A stretch of 64,000 bases of DNA from Lysobacter enzymogenes. Lineage in GTDB: Bacteria; Pseudomonadota; Gammaproteobacteria; Xanthomonadales; Xanthomonadaceae. The DNA is taken from assembly GCF_900106525.1 (NCBI RefSeq), contig NZ_FNOG01000002.1:186001-250000 (forward strand), in the 5' to 3' direction. Below are positions 25,660 to 32,880 of the stretch, piece by piece. The notes beneath the pieces were generated by a model that worked only from the letters and a program-made list of their open reading frames with translations, did no database searches and was not told the origin of the DNA. Numbering within the stretch: the first letter of the stretch is position 1; every line of letters starts with the position of its first letter. The translations under genes were made by a program, and so were the position numbers.

Positions 25660-26907
25660 ATGCTGCTCTATCAGATGCACGAACTCGGCCGCGCCTGGAT
25701 GGCCCCGATGACCTACTGGGCCGATGCCGGCGCCAAGATGTTCGCCGCGCCCGGCAGTTGGCTGTCCACCCTGCCCGGCGCCTCGCGCGTGGCCGCGGGC
25801 TGCGAGCTGCTCTACCGCATCGGCAAGGATTACGAGAAGCCCGAGTTCGGCATCCACTCGATCCAGATCGACGGCAACGCCTATCCGGTGATCGAACGCG
25901 AGATGGCGCGCAAACCGTTCTGCCGGCTGCTGCGCTTCAAGCGCTACGCCGACGACGCCGGCAACATCGCCGAGCTCAAGGACGACCCGCCGGTGCTGGT
26001 GGTCGCGCCGCTGTCGGGCCACCACGCCACCTTGCTGCGCGACACCGTGCGCACCCTGCTGCGCGACCACAAGGTCTACATCACCGACTGGATCGACGCG
26101 CGCATGGTGCCGGCCGAGGAAGGCGCCTTCACCCTCGACGACTACGTCGCCTACATCCAGGACTTCATCCGCCAGATCGGTGCCGACACCGTGCACGTGA
26201 TCAGCGTCTGCCAGCCGACCGTGCCGGTGCTGGCGGCGGTGTCGCTGATGGCCGCGCGCGGCGAACCCACGCCGCGGTCGCTGGTGATGATGGGCGGCCC
26301 GATCGACACCCGCGAGAGCCCGACCAAGGTCAACGACCTGGCCGAGCACAAGCCGCTGTGGTGGTTCGAGAGCAATCTGATCCACCACGTCCCGGCCAAT
26401 TTCCCCGGCCGCGGCCGCCGCGTGTACCCGGGCTTCCTGCAGCACAGCGGTTTCGTGGCGATGAACCCGGAGCGGCATTTCCAGTCGCACTGGGATTTCT
26501 ACCAGGACCTGCTCAAGGGCGACCTGGAAGACGCGCAGTCGCACCGCCGCTTCTACGACGAATACAACGCCGTGCTCGACATGCCGGCCGAGTACTACCT
26601 GGACACCATCGAAGTCGTGTTCCAGCAGCACCTGCTGCCGCGCGGCCTGTGGGACGTGGCCGGCGAGCGGGTGAACCCGGGCGCGATCAAGAACACCGCG
26701 CTGCTGACCATCGAAGGCGAGCTCGACGACATCTCCGGCCAGGGCCAGACCCGAGCCGCGCACACCCTGTGCACCGGCGTGGCCGAATCCCAGCGCGAGC
26801 ACATCACCGTCGACGGCGCCGGCCATTACGGCATCTTCAGCGGCCGACGCTGGCGCGAGCAGGTGTATCCGCAGGTGCGCGAGTTCATCGCTCGCTACGC
26901 CGACTGA
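25660..26907 (+). CDS. phaZ: Intracellular polyhydroxyalkanoate depolymerase
   Basis: This 415-residue alpha/beta-hydrolase mobilises stored poly-3-hydroxybutyrate granules inside the cell. It starts MLLYQMHELGRAWMAP, the family N terminus. The nucleophile is Cys184 in ISVCQPTVPV, as in Ralstonia PhaZ1, where Cys replaces Ser. The PHB depolymerase C-terminal region runs from about 200 to 410, with VEGELDDIS-like EGELDDIS and the catalytic His in GAGHYGIFSGRRW. It has no signal peptide. A repeat-filled gap precedes it and a strong terminator follows. Confidence 0.95.
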   Translation: MLLYQMHELGRAWMAPMTYWADAGAKMFAAPGSWLSTLPGASRVAAGCELLYRIGKDYEKPEFGIHSIQIDGNAYPVIEREMARKPFCRLLRFKRYADDAGNIAELKDDPPVLVVAPLSGHHATLLRDTVRTLLRDHKVYITDWIDARMVPAEEGAFTLDDYVAYIQDFIRQIGADTVHVISVCQPTVPVLAAVSLMAARGEPTPRSLVMMGGPIDTRESPTKVNDLAEHKPLWWFESNLIHHVPANFPGRGRRVYPGFLQHSGFVAMNPERHFQSHWDFYQDLLKGDLEDAQSHRRFYDEYNAVLDMPAEYYLDTIEVVFQQHLLPRGLWDVAGERVNPGAIKNTALLTIEGELDDISGQGQTRAAHTLCTGVAESQREHITVDGAGHYGIFSGRRWREQVYPQVREFIARYAD

Positions 26908-26931
26908 GTTCGCATCGCGACGCACGCTCCG

Positions 26932-26959
26932 AAAGCCCGGCCCCGCGCCGGGCTTTTTT
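26932..26959 (+). terminator. Rho-independent terminator of phaZ
   Basis: AAAGCCCGGC and GCCGGGCTTT form a 10-bp stem with a 5-base loop, followed by T, 24 bases after the stop. Confidence 0.88.
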
Positions 26960-26991
26960 CTTGCCGCTCGCGTCGATGCCCCGGCCGCTAC

Positions 26992-27090
26992 CTGTAGGAG
27001 CGGCGCGAGCCGCGACTGCGACAACGCGGTCACGACGAAAGTTTCGGCGCAGTTGCGTTGTCGCAGTCGCGGCTCGCGCCGCTCCTACAG
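26992..27090. repeat. Perfect 36-bp inverted pair of the main dispersed repeat
   Basis: Arms at 26992-27027 and 27055-27090 are exact inverse complements over 36 bases, around a 27-base centre. The outer ends are CTGTAGGAGCGGCGCGAGCC on each arm. This is the cleanest example of the pair form in the window. Confidence 0.9.
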
Positions 27091-27107
27091 GGCGCTATCG
27101 CGAAAAC

Positions 27108-27139
27108 GAACAAGGCCGGCGTGGGCGCCGGCCTTGTTC
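27108..27139 (-). terminator. Terminator of the PadR/HAAS operon
   Basis: GAACAAGGCCGGCG pairs with CGCCGGCCTTGTTC over 14 bp with a 4-base loop. Read on the minus strand it is followed by GTTTTCG, 20 bases after the stop of the HAAS gene. Confidence 0.85.
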
Positions 27140-27159
27140 TCGATGCCCGTCGGCGGCGC

Positions 27160-28173
27160 TCAGCCCCAACGCACCAGCAACGCCTTGGCCAGTTGCGCAT
27201 GCAGGTAGCCGATGCCGCGCGCCAGGTGCAATGTCGCGAACAGCAGCACGATGCCGATCAGCAGCGACAGCGGCCACAGCACCACGCCGGGCAGCACGCC
27301 TAGGTCGCCGGCGTAGGAACAGCCGCCGTCGATGCAGATGTTGCCGTCGAAGAACCCGAACCACACCGCCAACGGCACCGCCACGAACGACAGCGACACC
27401 GCCAGCGCCGTCACCGCGATGGTGAAGTAGGCCGTGCCCAGCGGCAGCATCAGCAACTGATACAGCAGCGTGCCCCAGGTGCGCGGATCGGTGAACACGT
27501 CCTTGATCCGCTCCAGCCACGGCCGTTCGCGGTCGGTGTACAGCGGCCGGCGCGGCATGCGCTCGCCGAGCATGACCTCCACCAGCCGCCCCTCCACCAG
27601 CGCCAGCACCCGCACCGAGGCCAGGAACAGGATCAGCAGCGGCACGCCGATGATCAGGATCAGCAGCCCCAGCGAGAGCGACAGGCCGGTGCTGACCCAG
27701 GTGAAGTAGAACGTGCCGGTGGCCAGCGACAGCAGCATGTAGAACAGCGCGCCGTAGCTGCGCGGCTCCAGCGCCACGCCGAAGAAGCGGCCCAGCCACG
27801 AGCGCCGCGGCGCCGGCTTGGGCGGGCGCAGCGCGGTCTGCACTTTGACTTCGGTGTCGCGGTAGATCTCGGCCACCTCGTCGGGCGCGCCGTAGCTGCC
27901 GGCGACGCTGGCGATCACCTCGGCCTCGCTCTTGCCGGGGTTTTCGGCCAGCTCCGCGCGCAGGTACTCCTCGGCGTCGTACAGCGCGTCCTGGACCAGC
28001 GCCGGGTCGGCGCCGCGCAGCGCCTGGCGCAGGCGCTGCAGGTACTCGGGGATCGAGCGCGGCAGGTCGACGGCAGCACTGGCCGCGGCGTGCGCGGGGT
28101 CGGCGCGGTCGGGCCCGGCCGGGACCAGGTCGGCGGAGGTCGGGGTGTGGGCGGTGCCGGTGATGGCGTTCAT
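27160..28173 (-). CDS. HAAS-domain membrane protein with putative sensor domain, PadR partner
   Basis: The 337-residue protein has an N-terminal HAAS/DUF1700-like helical region (about 35-110; IPEYLQRLRQALRG, SYGAPDEVAEIY) and then a putative sensor domain with about six transmembrane helices (about 130-330). HAAS domains occur next to PadR-type regulators and are thought to carry the signal. Here the start codon overlaps the stop of the padR gene by ATGA, so translation is coupled. The signal sensed is unknown. The C-terminal KALLVRWG is short and cytoplasmic. Confidence 0.88.
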   Translation of the reverse strand: MNAITGTAHTPTSADLVPAGPDRADPAHAAASAAVDLPRSIPEYLQRLRQALRGADPALVQDALYDAEEYLRAELAENPGKSEAEVIASVAGSYGAPDEVAEIYRDTEVKVQTALRPPKPAPRRSWLGRFFGVALEPRSYGALFYMLLSLATGTFYFTWVSTGLSLSLGLLILIIGVPLLILFLASVRVLALVEGRLVEVMLGERMPRRPLYTDRERPWLERIKDVFTDPRTWGTLLYQLLMLPLGTAYFTIAVTALAVSLSFVAVPLAVWFGFFDGNICIDGGCSYAGDLGVLPGVVLWPLSLLIGIVLLFATLHLARGIGYLHAQLAKALLVRWG

Positions 28174-28535
28174 GGATCGAGCCCCTGCAGGACGGAATCG
28201 ACGGAGTTGCGGGTCGCGCGCCAGGCCTGCGCCCATTCGCGCAGAACCGCCCGGCCGCTGTCGGTGATGCGGTAGTAGCGCCGCGGCGGGCCGGTCACCG
28301 ACGGCTCGACGTGGCTGTCCAGCAGCCCGGCCGCACCGAGGTTGCGCAGCACCGGGTACAGCGCGCTCTGCTTGCCGCTGAGCACGCCCTCGCCCTCGCG
28401 CTCCAGGCGCTTGGCGATCTGGTAGCCGTACATCGGCTCGTCCGCCGCGCCCAGCACCGCCAGCAGCGCCAGCGACACGGTTCCGGTGCTGAGCTCCTTC
28501 TGGAACTTGCGCAGATGGCTGTCGAGGTCGGTCAC
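28170..28535 (-). CDS. PadR family transcriptional regulator
   Basis: The 121-residue protein has a PadR winged helix (about 20-95): LALLAVLGAADEPMYGYQIAKRL and KQSALYPVLRNLGAAGLLDS, then the RRYYRITDSGRAVL wing. It is the first gene of a two-gene operon with a HAAS-domain membrane protein (4-base overlap). Two overlapping palindromes 35 to 58 bases upstream of its ATG are candidate operators, which would fit autorepression; this is inferred. The chain is the usual length for the small PadR subgroup. Confidence 0.93.
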   Translation of the reverse strand: MTDLDSHLRKFQKELSTGTVSLALLAVLGAADEPMYGYQIAKRLEREGEGVLSGKQSALYPVLRNLGAAGLLDSHVEPSVTGPPRRYYRITDSGRAVLREWAQAWRATRNSVDSVLQGLDP

Positions 28536-28569
28536 GGGCGGGGCCCCTGGGCTAGTCTTGAGATCATGC

Positions 28570-28593
28570 TATTGCGAAGTTCGCTATAGCGAA
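28570..28593. promoter_or_regulatory. Two overlapping palindromes, candidate PadR operator
   Basis: TTCGCTATAGCGAA (28580-28593) is a perfect 14-base palindrome. TATTGCGAA and TTCGCTATA (28570-28588) form a second palindrome around a central G with one mismatch. Both share the half-site TTCGCTATA. They lie 35 to 58 bases before the padR start. Operator function is inferred. Confidence 0.55.
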
Positions 28594-28616
28594 TGTGCCG
28601 GTAGTAACTAGGAGAG

Positions 28617-28682
28617 AGCGGATAGGAGCTAGGAGGTAGTGCGAGGCGAAGTGCGGTCGCTAACTCCTAGCTCCTATCCGCT
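28617..28682. repeat. Perfect 19-bp inverted repeat
   Basis: AGCGGATAGGAGCTAGGAG (28617-28635) and its exact complement (28664-28682) flank 28 bases. The sequence is less GC-rich than its surroundings and unlike the main dispersed repeat. It sits between the divergent PadR operon and the DUF1579-like gene. It may be a mobile or decayed element; nothing else supports that. Confidence 0.8.
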
Positions 28683-28725
28683 ACCTTCTAGCTAGCCCAG
28701 CCCCTGACCCGCCACCGGAGCCGCC

Positions 28726-29190
28726 ATGCAACCGCCCCGCCCCGACCCCGCCCAGCTCGCCCGCCTGCACCGCCTCGCCGGCGACTGGGCCGGCGCTGAG
28801 CTGGCCCAGCCCTCGCCCTGGGGCGCCGGCGGCCCGGCCCACGGCCGCAGCCGCTTCCGCGTCGGCCTGGACGGTGTCGCCCTGCTGCAGGACTACGAGC
28901 AGGAGAAGGACGGCCAGGTGGTGTTCCGCGGCCACGGCGTGTTTCTGGTCGAACCCGACACCTCCGACGTGCTGTGGTGGTGGTTCGACTCGATGGGCTT
29001 CCCGGCCGAGCCCGCGCGCGGCCGCTGGGACGGCGAGGTGCTGCGCTTCGAACGGCGCACGCCGCGCGGCGAAGCGCGCTCGCGCTACGAGTTGCGCGGC
29101 GATACTTACCGCTTCGCGATCGAAAATCGCTTTCCCGGCCAGGACGACTTCGCCGAATTCATCCGCGGCGACTACGCGCGCCAAGCCTGA
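28726..29190 (+). CDS. DUF1579-like lipocalin-fold protein
   Basis: The 154-residue product looks like a heme- or ligand-binding beta-barrel of the DUF1579 type: an N-terminal helix with LHRLAGDWAG, then alternating strands with many Trp (VLWWWFDSMG). No signal peptide is seen, so it is probably cytoplasmic. The ATG at 28726 lies 22 bases before the cyclophilin gene's partner arrangement ends: the next gene starts 22 bases after its stop, so the two may be cotranscribed. The family name is a tentative call. Confidence 0.7.
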   Translation: MQPPRPDPAQLARLHRLAGDWAGAELAQPSPWGAGGPAHGRSRFRVGLDGVALLQDYEQEKDGQVVFRGHGVFLVEPDTSDVLWWWFDSMGFPAEPARGRWDGEVLRFERRTPRGEARSRYELRGDTYRFAIENRFPGQDDFAEFIRGDYARQA

Positions 29191-29211
29191 GCCACGACCC
29201 CAAGGACGCCC

Positions 29212-30150
29212 ATGACTGCGAACACGATGAACCCCTCGCGCACCGCCCTGCTGGCCCTGTCGCTGGCGCTCGCCGCCGGCGCGGCGCACGCGGCCGCGCC
29301 CGCCGCGCCGGCCAAGGGCCGCACCATGCAGCAGGTGCTCGACGCCAGCCAGCCCGGCGACTGGCGCGAGTTGGATCCGCACAACACGATCTACCTGGAA
29401 CTCGAGCGCGGCCGGGTGGTGATCGAGCTGGCGCCGCAGTTCGCGCCCGAGCACGTCGCCAACATCCGCGCGCTGGCCCACAGCGGTTACTGGAACGGCC
29501 TGAGCGTCAACCGTTCGCAGGACAACTACGTGGTGCAGTGGGGCGACCCGGAAGAAGACGCGGCCAAGCGCAAGCCGCTCGGCGCGGGCGCCAAGGCCAA
29601 GCTGCCGGCCGAGTTCGCGCGCAAGAGCGCCGGGCTGAAGATGACCGTGCTGCCCGACGCCGACGGCTGGGCCAAGCAGGCCGGCTTCGTCGACGGTTTC
29701 CCGGCGGCGCGCGATTCCGCCGCCGGTTCGAGCTGGCTGACCCACTGCTACGGCACCGTCGGCGCCGGCCGCGACATGGCCCCCGATTCCAGCAACGGCA
29801 GCGAGCTGTACGTGGTGATCGGCCAATCGCCGCGCCACCTGGACCGCAACATCACCACCGTCGGCCGGGTCGTGCAGGGCATGGAACTGCTGTCGGTGCT
29901 GCCGCGCGGCACCGGCGCGCTGGGCTTCTACGAGAAGCCGTCCGAGCGCGCGCCGATCGTTTCGATCCGACTCGCCGCCGACGTACCGCAAGCGCAGCGC
30001 CCCCCGCTCGAAGTGCTGCGCACCGACACGCCGCTGTTCGCCGAGCTGGTGGAATCGCGGCGCAACCGCCGCGACGATTGGTATCTGCAGCCGGCCGGGC
30101 ACATCAACGTGTGCAACGTGCCGCTGCCGGTGCGGGAGAAGAAGGGCTGA
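29212..30150 (+). CDS. Periplasmic cyclophilin-type peptidyl-prolyl isomerase
   Basis: The 312-residue protein has a signal peptide (about 6-28) and a cyclophilin domain (about 55-250). Visible motifs are [30 protein letters not shown] (in pieces: the PPIase N-terminal signature), [16 protein letters not shown] and [11 protein letters not shown]. The insertion between about 105 and 165 is longer than in standard bacterial PpiA, so it is larger than the usual 190 residues. It should speed proline isomerisation in exported proteins. Starts at 29212 or at the ATG 15 bases later are both possible. A palindromic repeat follows directly. Confidence 0.9.
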   Translation: MTANTMNPSRTALLALSLALAAGAAHAAAPAAPAKGRTMQQVLDASQPGDWRELDPHNTIYLELERGRVVIELAPQFAPEHVANIRALAHSGYWNGLSVNRSQDNYVVQWGDPEEDAAKRKPLGAGAKAKLPAEFARKSAGLKMTVLPDADGWAKQAGFVDGFPAARDSAAGSSWLTHCYGTVGAGRDMAPDSSNGSELYVVIGQSPRHLDRNITTVGRVVQGMELLSVLPRGTGALGFYEKPSERAPIVSIRLAADVPQAQRPPLEVLRTDTPLFAELVESRRNRRDDWYLQPAGHINVCNVPLPVREKKG

Positions 30151-30160
30151 GGCGTCGAAG

Positions 30161-30260
30161 CCCCTCTCCCGTTTGCGGGAGAGGGGTTGGGGTGAGGGCA
30201 AGCCAGCCGCGTGCCCTCATCCGCCCCTGCGGGGCACCTTCTCCCGCCAGCGGGAGAAGG
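30161..30260. repeat. Composite multi-hairpin repeat (third palindrome family)
   Basis: CCCCTCTCCCG and CGGGAGAGGGG form an 11-bp stem (30161-30186). GAGGGCA and TGCCCTC pair in the middle, and CCTTCTCCCG with CGGGAGAAGG forms the outer end (30237-30260). It separates the convergent cyclophilin and speG genes and may end transcription on both strands. Confidence 0.8.
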
Positions 30261-30271
30261 AAAAGGCGGGG

Positions 30272-30835
30272 CTAGTTCCCGACCCGGCCCAGCACCTGAT
30301 GCTGGAACAAGCACATCCGCACCACGTCGTGATAGCGCCCGTCGGTGAAGAACTCGTCGACCAGAACCCCTTCGCGCTGAAATCCGGCGTCTTCGTAAAT
30401 CCGGATCGCGCGGGTGTTGTCCACGTCCACCAGCAAATACAGCTTGTACAGATTCAACACCCGGAACGCGTAGTTGATCGCCAGCCGCGTCGCCAGCCGC
30501 GCATAGCCGCGGCGCTGGTGCTCCGGCGAGATCATGATCAGGAACTCTCCGCGCCGATGCAGGTGGTCGATCTCGACCAGCTCGACCAGTCCGATCCGCT
30601 CCATCGCGCTGTCCTGGACGATGAAGCGGCGCTCGGACTGGTCGTGGATGTGCTTGCGGTAAAGCTCTTCGAGTTCGACGAACGACTCGTACGGTTCCTC
30701 GAACCAATAACCCATCACGCTGCGGTTGTTGTTGAGCATGTGGATGAAGTGCAGATCGCCGCGCTCCAGCGGACGCAGGGTCACGCCGTTGCCGGCGGGC
30801 GGGGGAGCGGGGTCTTCGACGGGCACGCTGGTCAT
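30272..30835 (-). CDS. speG: Spermidine N1-acetyltransferase
   Basis: This 187-residue GNAT-family enzyme moves an acetyl group from acetyl-CoA to spermidine. The match to SpeG is strong: [49 protein letters not shown], the CoA-binding loop [10 protein letters not shown], and [13 protein letters not shown]. It acts in the cytoplasm to limit toxic polyamine levels. An N-terminal extension of about 15 Pro-rich residues precedes the fold, so a slightly later start is possible. It is convergent with the cyclophilin gene. Confidence 0.95.
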   Translation of the reverse strand: MTSVPVEDPAPPPAGNGVTLRPLERGDLHFIHMLNNNRSVMGYWFEEPYESFVELEELYRKHIHDQSERRFIVQDSAMERIGLVELVEIDHLHRRGEFLIMISPEHQRRGYARLATRLAINYAFRVLNLYKLYLLVDVDNTRAIRIYEDAGFQREGVLVDEFFTDGRYHDVVRMCLFQHQVLGRVGN

Positions 30836-30985
30836 GCCGCTACCCTACTCCGTCGCGATGCAGCGCGTGTGACGCCGCGCGACGGCGTGTGACGATGCGC
30901 GCGGATCGCGTATGCGCGATGTTCACGCAGTCTTAGCCGGCCGCTGCCTAGCCTCCAGACTCCCTCGCGATCCCAGGTGTCCGCC

Positions 30986-31282
30986 ATGCCCCTGCTTCGA
31001 TTGCGCATCACCGGCAACGACGACGACGCGCGCGCGATCGGCAACCTGCTCAACAGCCTCGACGGCATCGAACACGTCGAGGAAGTCGCCGATCTGATGC
31101 CGCACATGGACGATGCCGATTCCAGCTCCGCCGGCCTGCCCGACGACAGCGGCCCGGGCGTGCACGAACTGGAAATCGACGCGCCCAATGCCTCCACCGC
31201 CAACAAAGTGCGCGAAGCGGTGGAAGCGTTGGCGTTCGATCTGGACGTGCTGGTCGAGTTCGAGACCGAAGAGGAACGCTGA
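30986..31282 (+). CDS. Small acidic hypothetical protein (98 aa)
   Basis: The 98-residue product starts MPLLRLRITGNDDDARAIG and is very acidic, with a central low-complexity stretch (MPHMDDADSSSAG). The ends look like a small ferredoxin-like alpha/beta fold: LLNSLDGIEHVEEV and VREAVEALAFDLDVLVEFE. I do not recognise a family. Codon bias and its isolated position support it as a real gene. A GTG nine bases earlier is an alternative start. Confidence 0.75.
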   Translation: MPLLRLRITGNDDDARAIGNLLNSLDGIEHVEEVADLMPHMDDADSSSAGLPDDSGPGVHELEIDAPNASTANKVREAVEALAFDLDVLVEFETEEER

Positions 31283-31344
31283 GGCCGGGCGCTCGTCCTC
31301 AAGGGGGCTCGCCCTCGACGGACGAGCCCCGAGAGCGGAATCGA

Positions 31345-32220
31345 TCAGCCCGCGGCCTTGCGCCGACGGCGCGCGCGCCACAGCTTCAGCACCACCCACA
31401 GGCAGAACCCGCCGACCAGGCCCAGCGGCAGCAACACCGCGAACGCGCGGATCAGGAACGCGACCACCGAAGCGACGATGCCGCCGAATTCCTTCAGCGC
31501 CTGGCCGATCTCGCTGCTGCTTTCCTGCGCGGCGGTGGTGGCGAATTCGAAGGTGATCAGCTGGGTCGAGATCCGGCGCTGCTGTTGCGCGGCCTCCTGC
31601 TCGGCGGCCTGCAGCTGCGATTCGATCTCGGCGATGCGCTCGGACAGGGTCAGCACGTCGGCCATCTTCAAGTCGCGCCGCTCCTGGAACTCGAGCAGGC
31701 GCGCGTGCTCGCGGCGCAGGCGGTCCTGGCGCATCGTGTTGTCGCGCACGGCCACGGCCAGATCCTCGGCCTGGATGCCGCGCTCGGCGATCTGGTCGCC
31801 CTGCCCGGCCAGCGCGATCAGCGGCTCCACGCCCTGCGGCACGATCCGCACCTGCAGGCTCGCCGACGGCGCGTCGCCGCCGCTCTGATTCATGCCCAGC
31901 ACCACGCAGGCGCCGAATTTTCCGCCGCTGCAGGCGTCCTGCACGGCTTTGGTGCGGCCGGCGATCTGCTCGCCGGACAGGCGCACGCGCACGCGGTGCT
32001 CGTAGGCCAGCAACACGCCGAGGTCGGCCTTGGCCGAACCGCCGCCTGCGTCCGGCGCGGCCGCCTCGTCCGCGGCCGACGCCGCCGCTTCCGGCGCGTG
32101 CTTGCTGCTGCAGCCCAGCGCCGCGACGGCCAGCGCCGCCAGCAACAGCCAGCGCATCGCCGATCCCGTCCTGCGCGCTCGCTCGCCCTGTGTTCCCTTA
32201 CCCATGTGCGGTTTCTCCAT
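31345..32220 (-). CDS. DUF4349 domain lipoprotein
   Basis: The 291-residue protein has a lipoprotein leader with AALAVAALGC (Cys near residue 37 from this start). The DUF4349 region (about 80-270) contains a long coiled coil with ERIAEIESQLQAAEQEAAQQQRR, and a transmembrane segment near the C terminus (about 255-282) ends RRRRKAAG. The family often sits beside membrane or stress genes; the exact role is unknown. The ATG at 32220 has GGGAGAGGCAACA in front of it; an ATG at 32157 would give a shorter leader and is also possible. Confidence 0.85.
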   Translation of the reverse strand: MEKPHMGKGTQGERARRTGSAMRWLLLAALAVAALGCSSKHAPEAAASAADEAAAPDAGGGSAKADLGVLLAYEHRVRVRLSGEQIAGRTKAVQDACSGGKFGACVVLGMNQSGGDAPSASLQVRIVPQGVEPLIALAGQGDQIAERGIQAEDLAVAVRDNTMRQDRLRREHARLLEFQERRDLKMADVLTLSERIAEIESQLQAAEQEAAQQQRRISTQLITFEFATTAAQESSSEIGQALKEFGGIVASVVAFLIRAFAVLLPLGLVGGFCLWVVLKLWRARRRRKAAG

Positions 32221-32880
32221 TGTTGCCTCTCCCTCGCCGTCTTGGCTGGCGGCACTATGCCATTGCGGCGCGGAATCTGCGCATTCCCCGGCCCGCCGAA
32301 CTGGCAACGTCCCGGGCGGCGCAACGGGGTTCGAACGCAACACCACCCTCCATGCCGACATCCCGCTTGCGCCGAGGCCGCGCGGCCAACCTGGCCGGGT
32401 GCGCATCGAGTCCGAGCGACACCGCCGCTGTTGCCCACAGCGATCGCACGCGGCGGCCGACCCCGCTCGCACTCGCCACAGCGAAAGCGAAAACCCGCAC
32501 CGTGCGACGTCCGTGCACGCACCGACAACGTGAGAATCAGCACATCGAGACGCGCGGAATCGCGCAGAAAACTCCATCAGGCGATAAATTCTAAGTAAAT
32601 AAAACGCCTATAAAACACATAAAAAACACTATTCGTAGTGCTCTTGAAATTACGCATTGCCAACGAAGTGCAGCGTGGAGGAATATCCGCGCTGCAAGCC
32701 ACGACTCGACTGCGCGCGCAGGCACCGTAATCGCTGCGATGCGCCTGCGAGTCCTGTTCGCGATGTCCGGGTTCCGCCCAACGTGCAGGCACGTCCAACG
32801 GCAGGCCGCAATCGACGAAGGCGCACCCGCGGCATGACTTGCACCCAGCCGACGACATACAAAGACACAACGGCCAACAC
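32221..32880. other. 660-base intergenic region with an A+T-rich island
   Basis: I find no gene here. Bases about 32575 to 32650 are strikingly A+T-rich for this genome (stretches such as CCTATAAAACACATAAAAAA), with a small CACTA-TTCG-TAGTG hairpin at about 32627-32640. That makes a likely promoter zone for the surface protein gene that starts at 32881, about 240 bases on. The rest has normal high GC. Confidence 0.5.
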
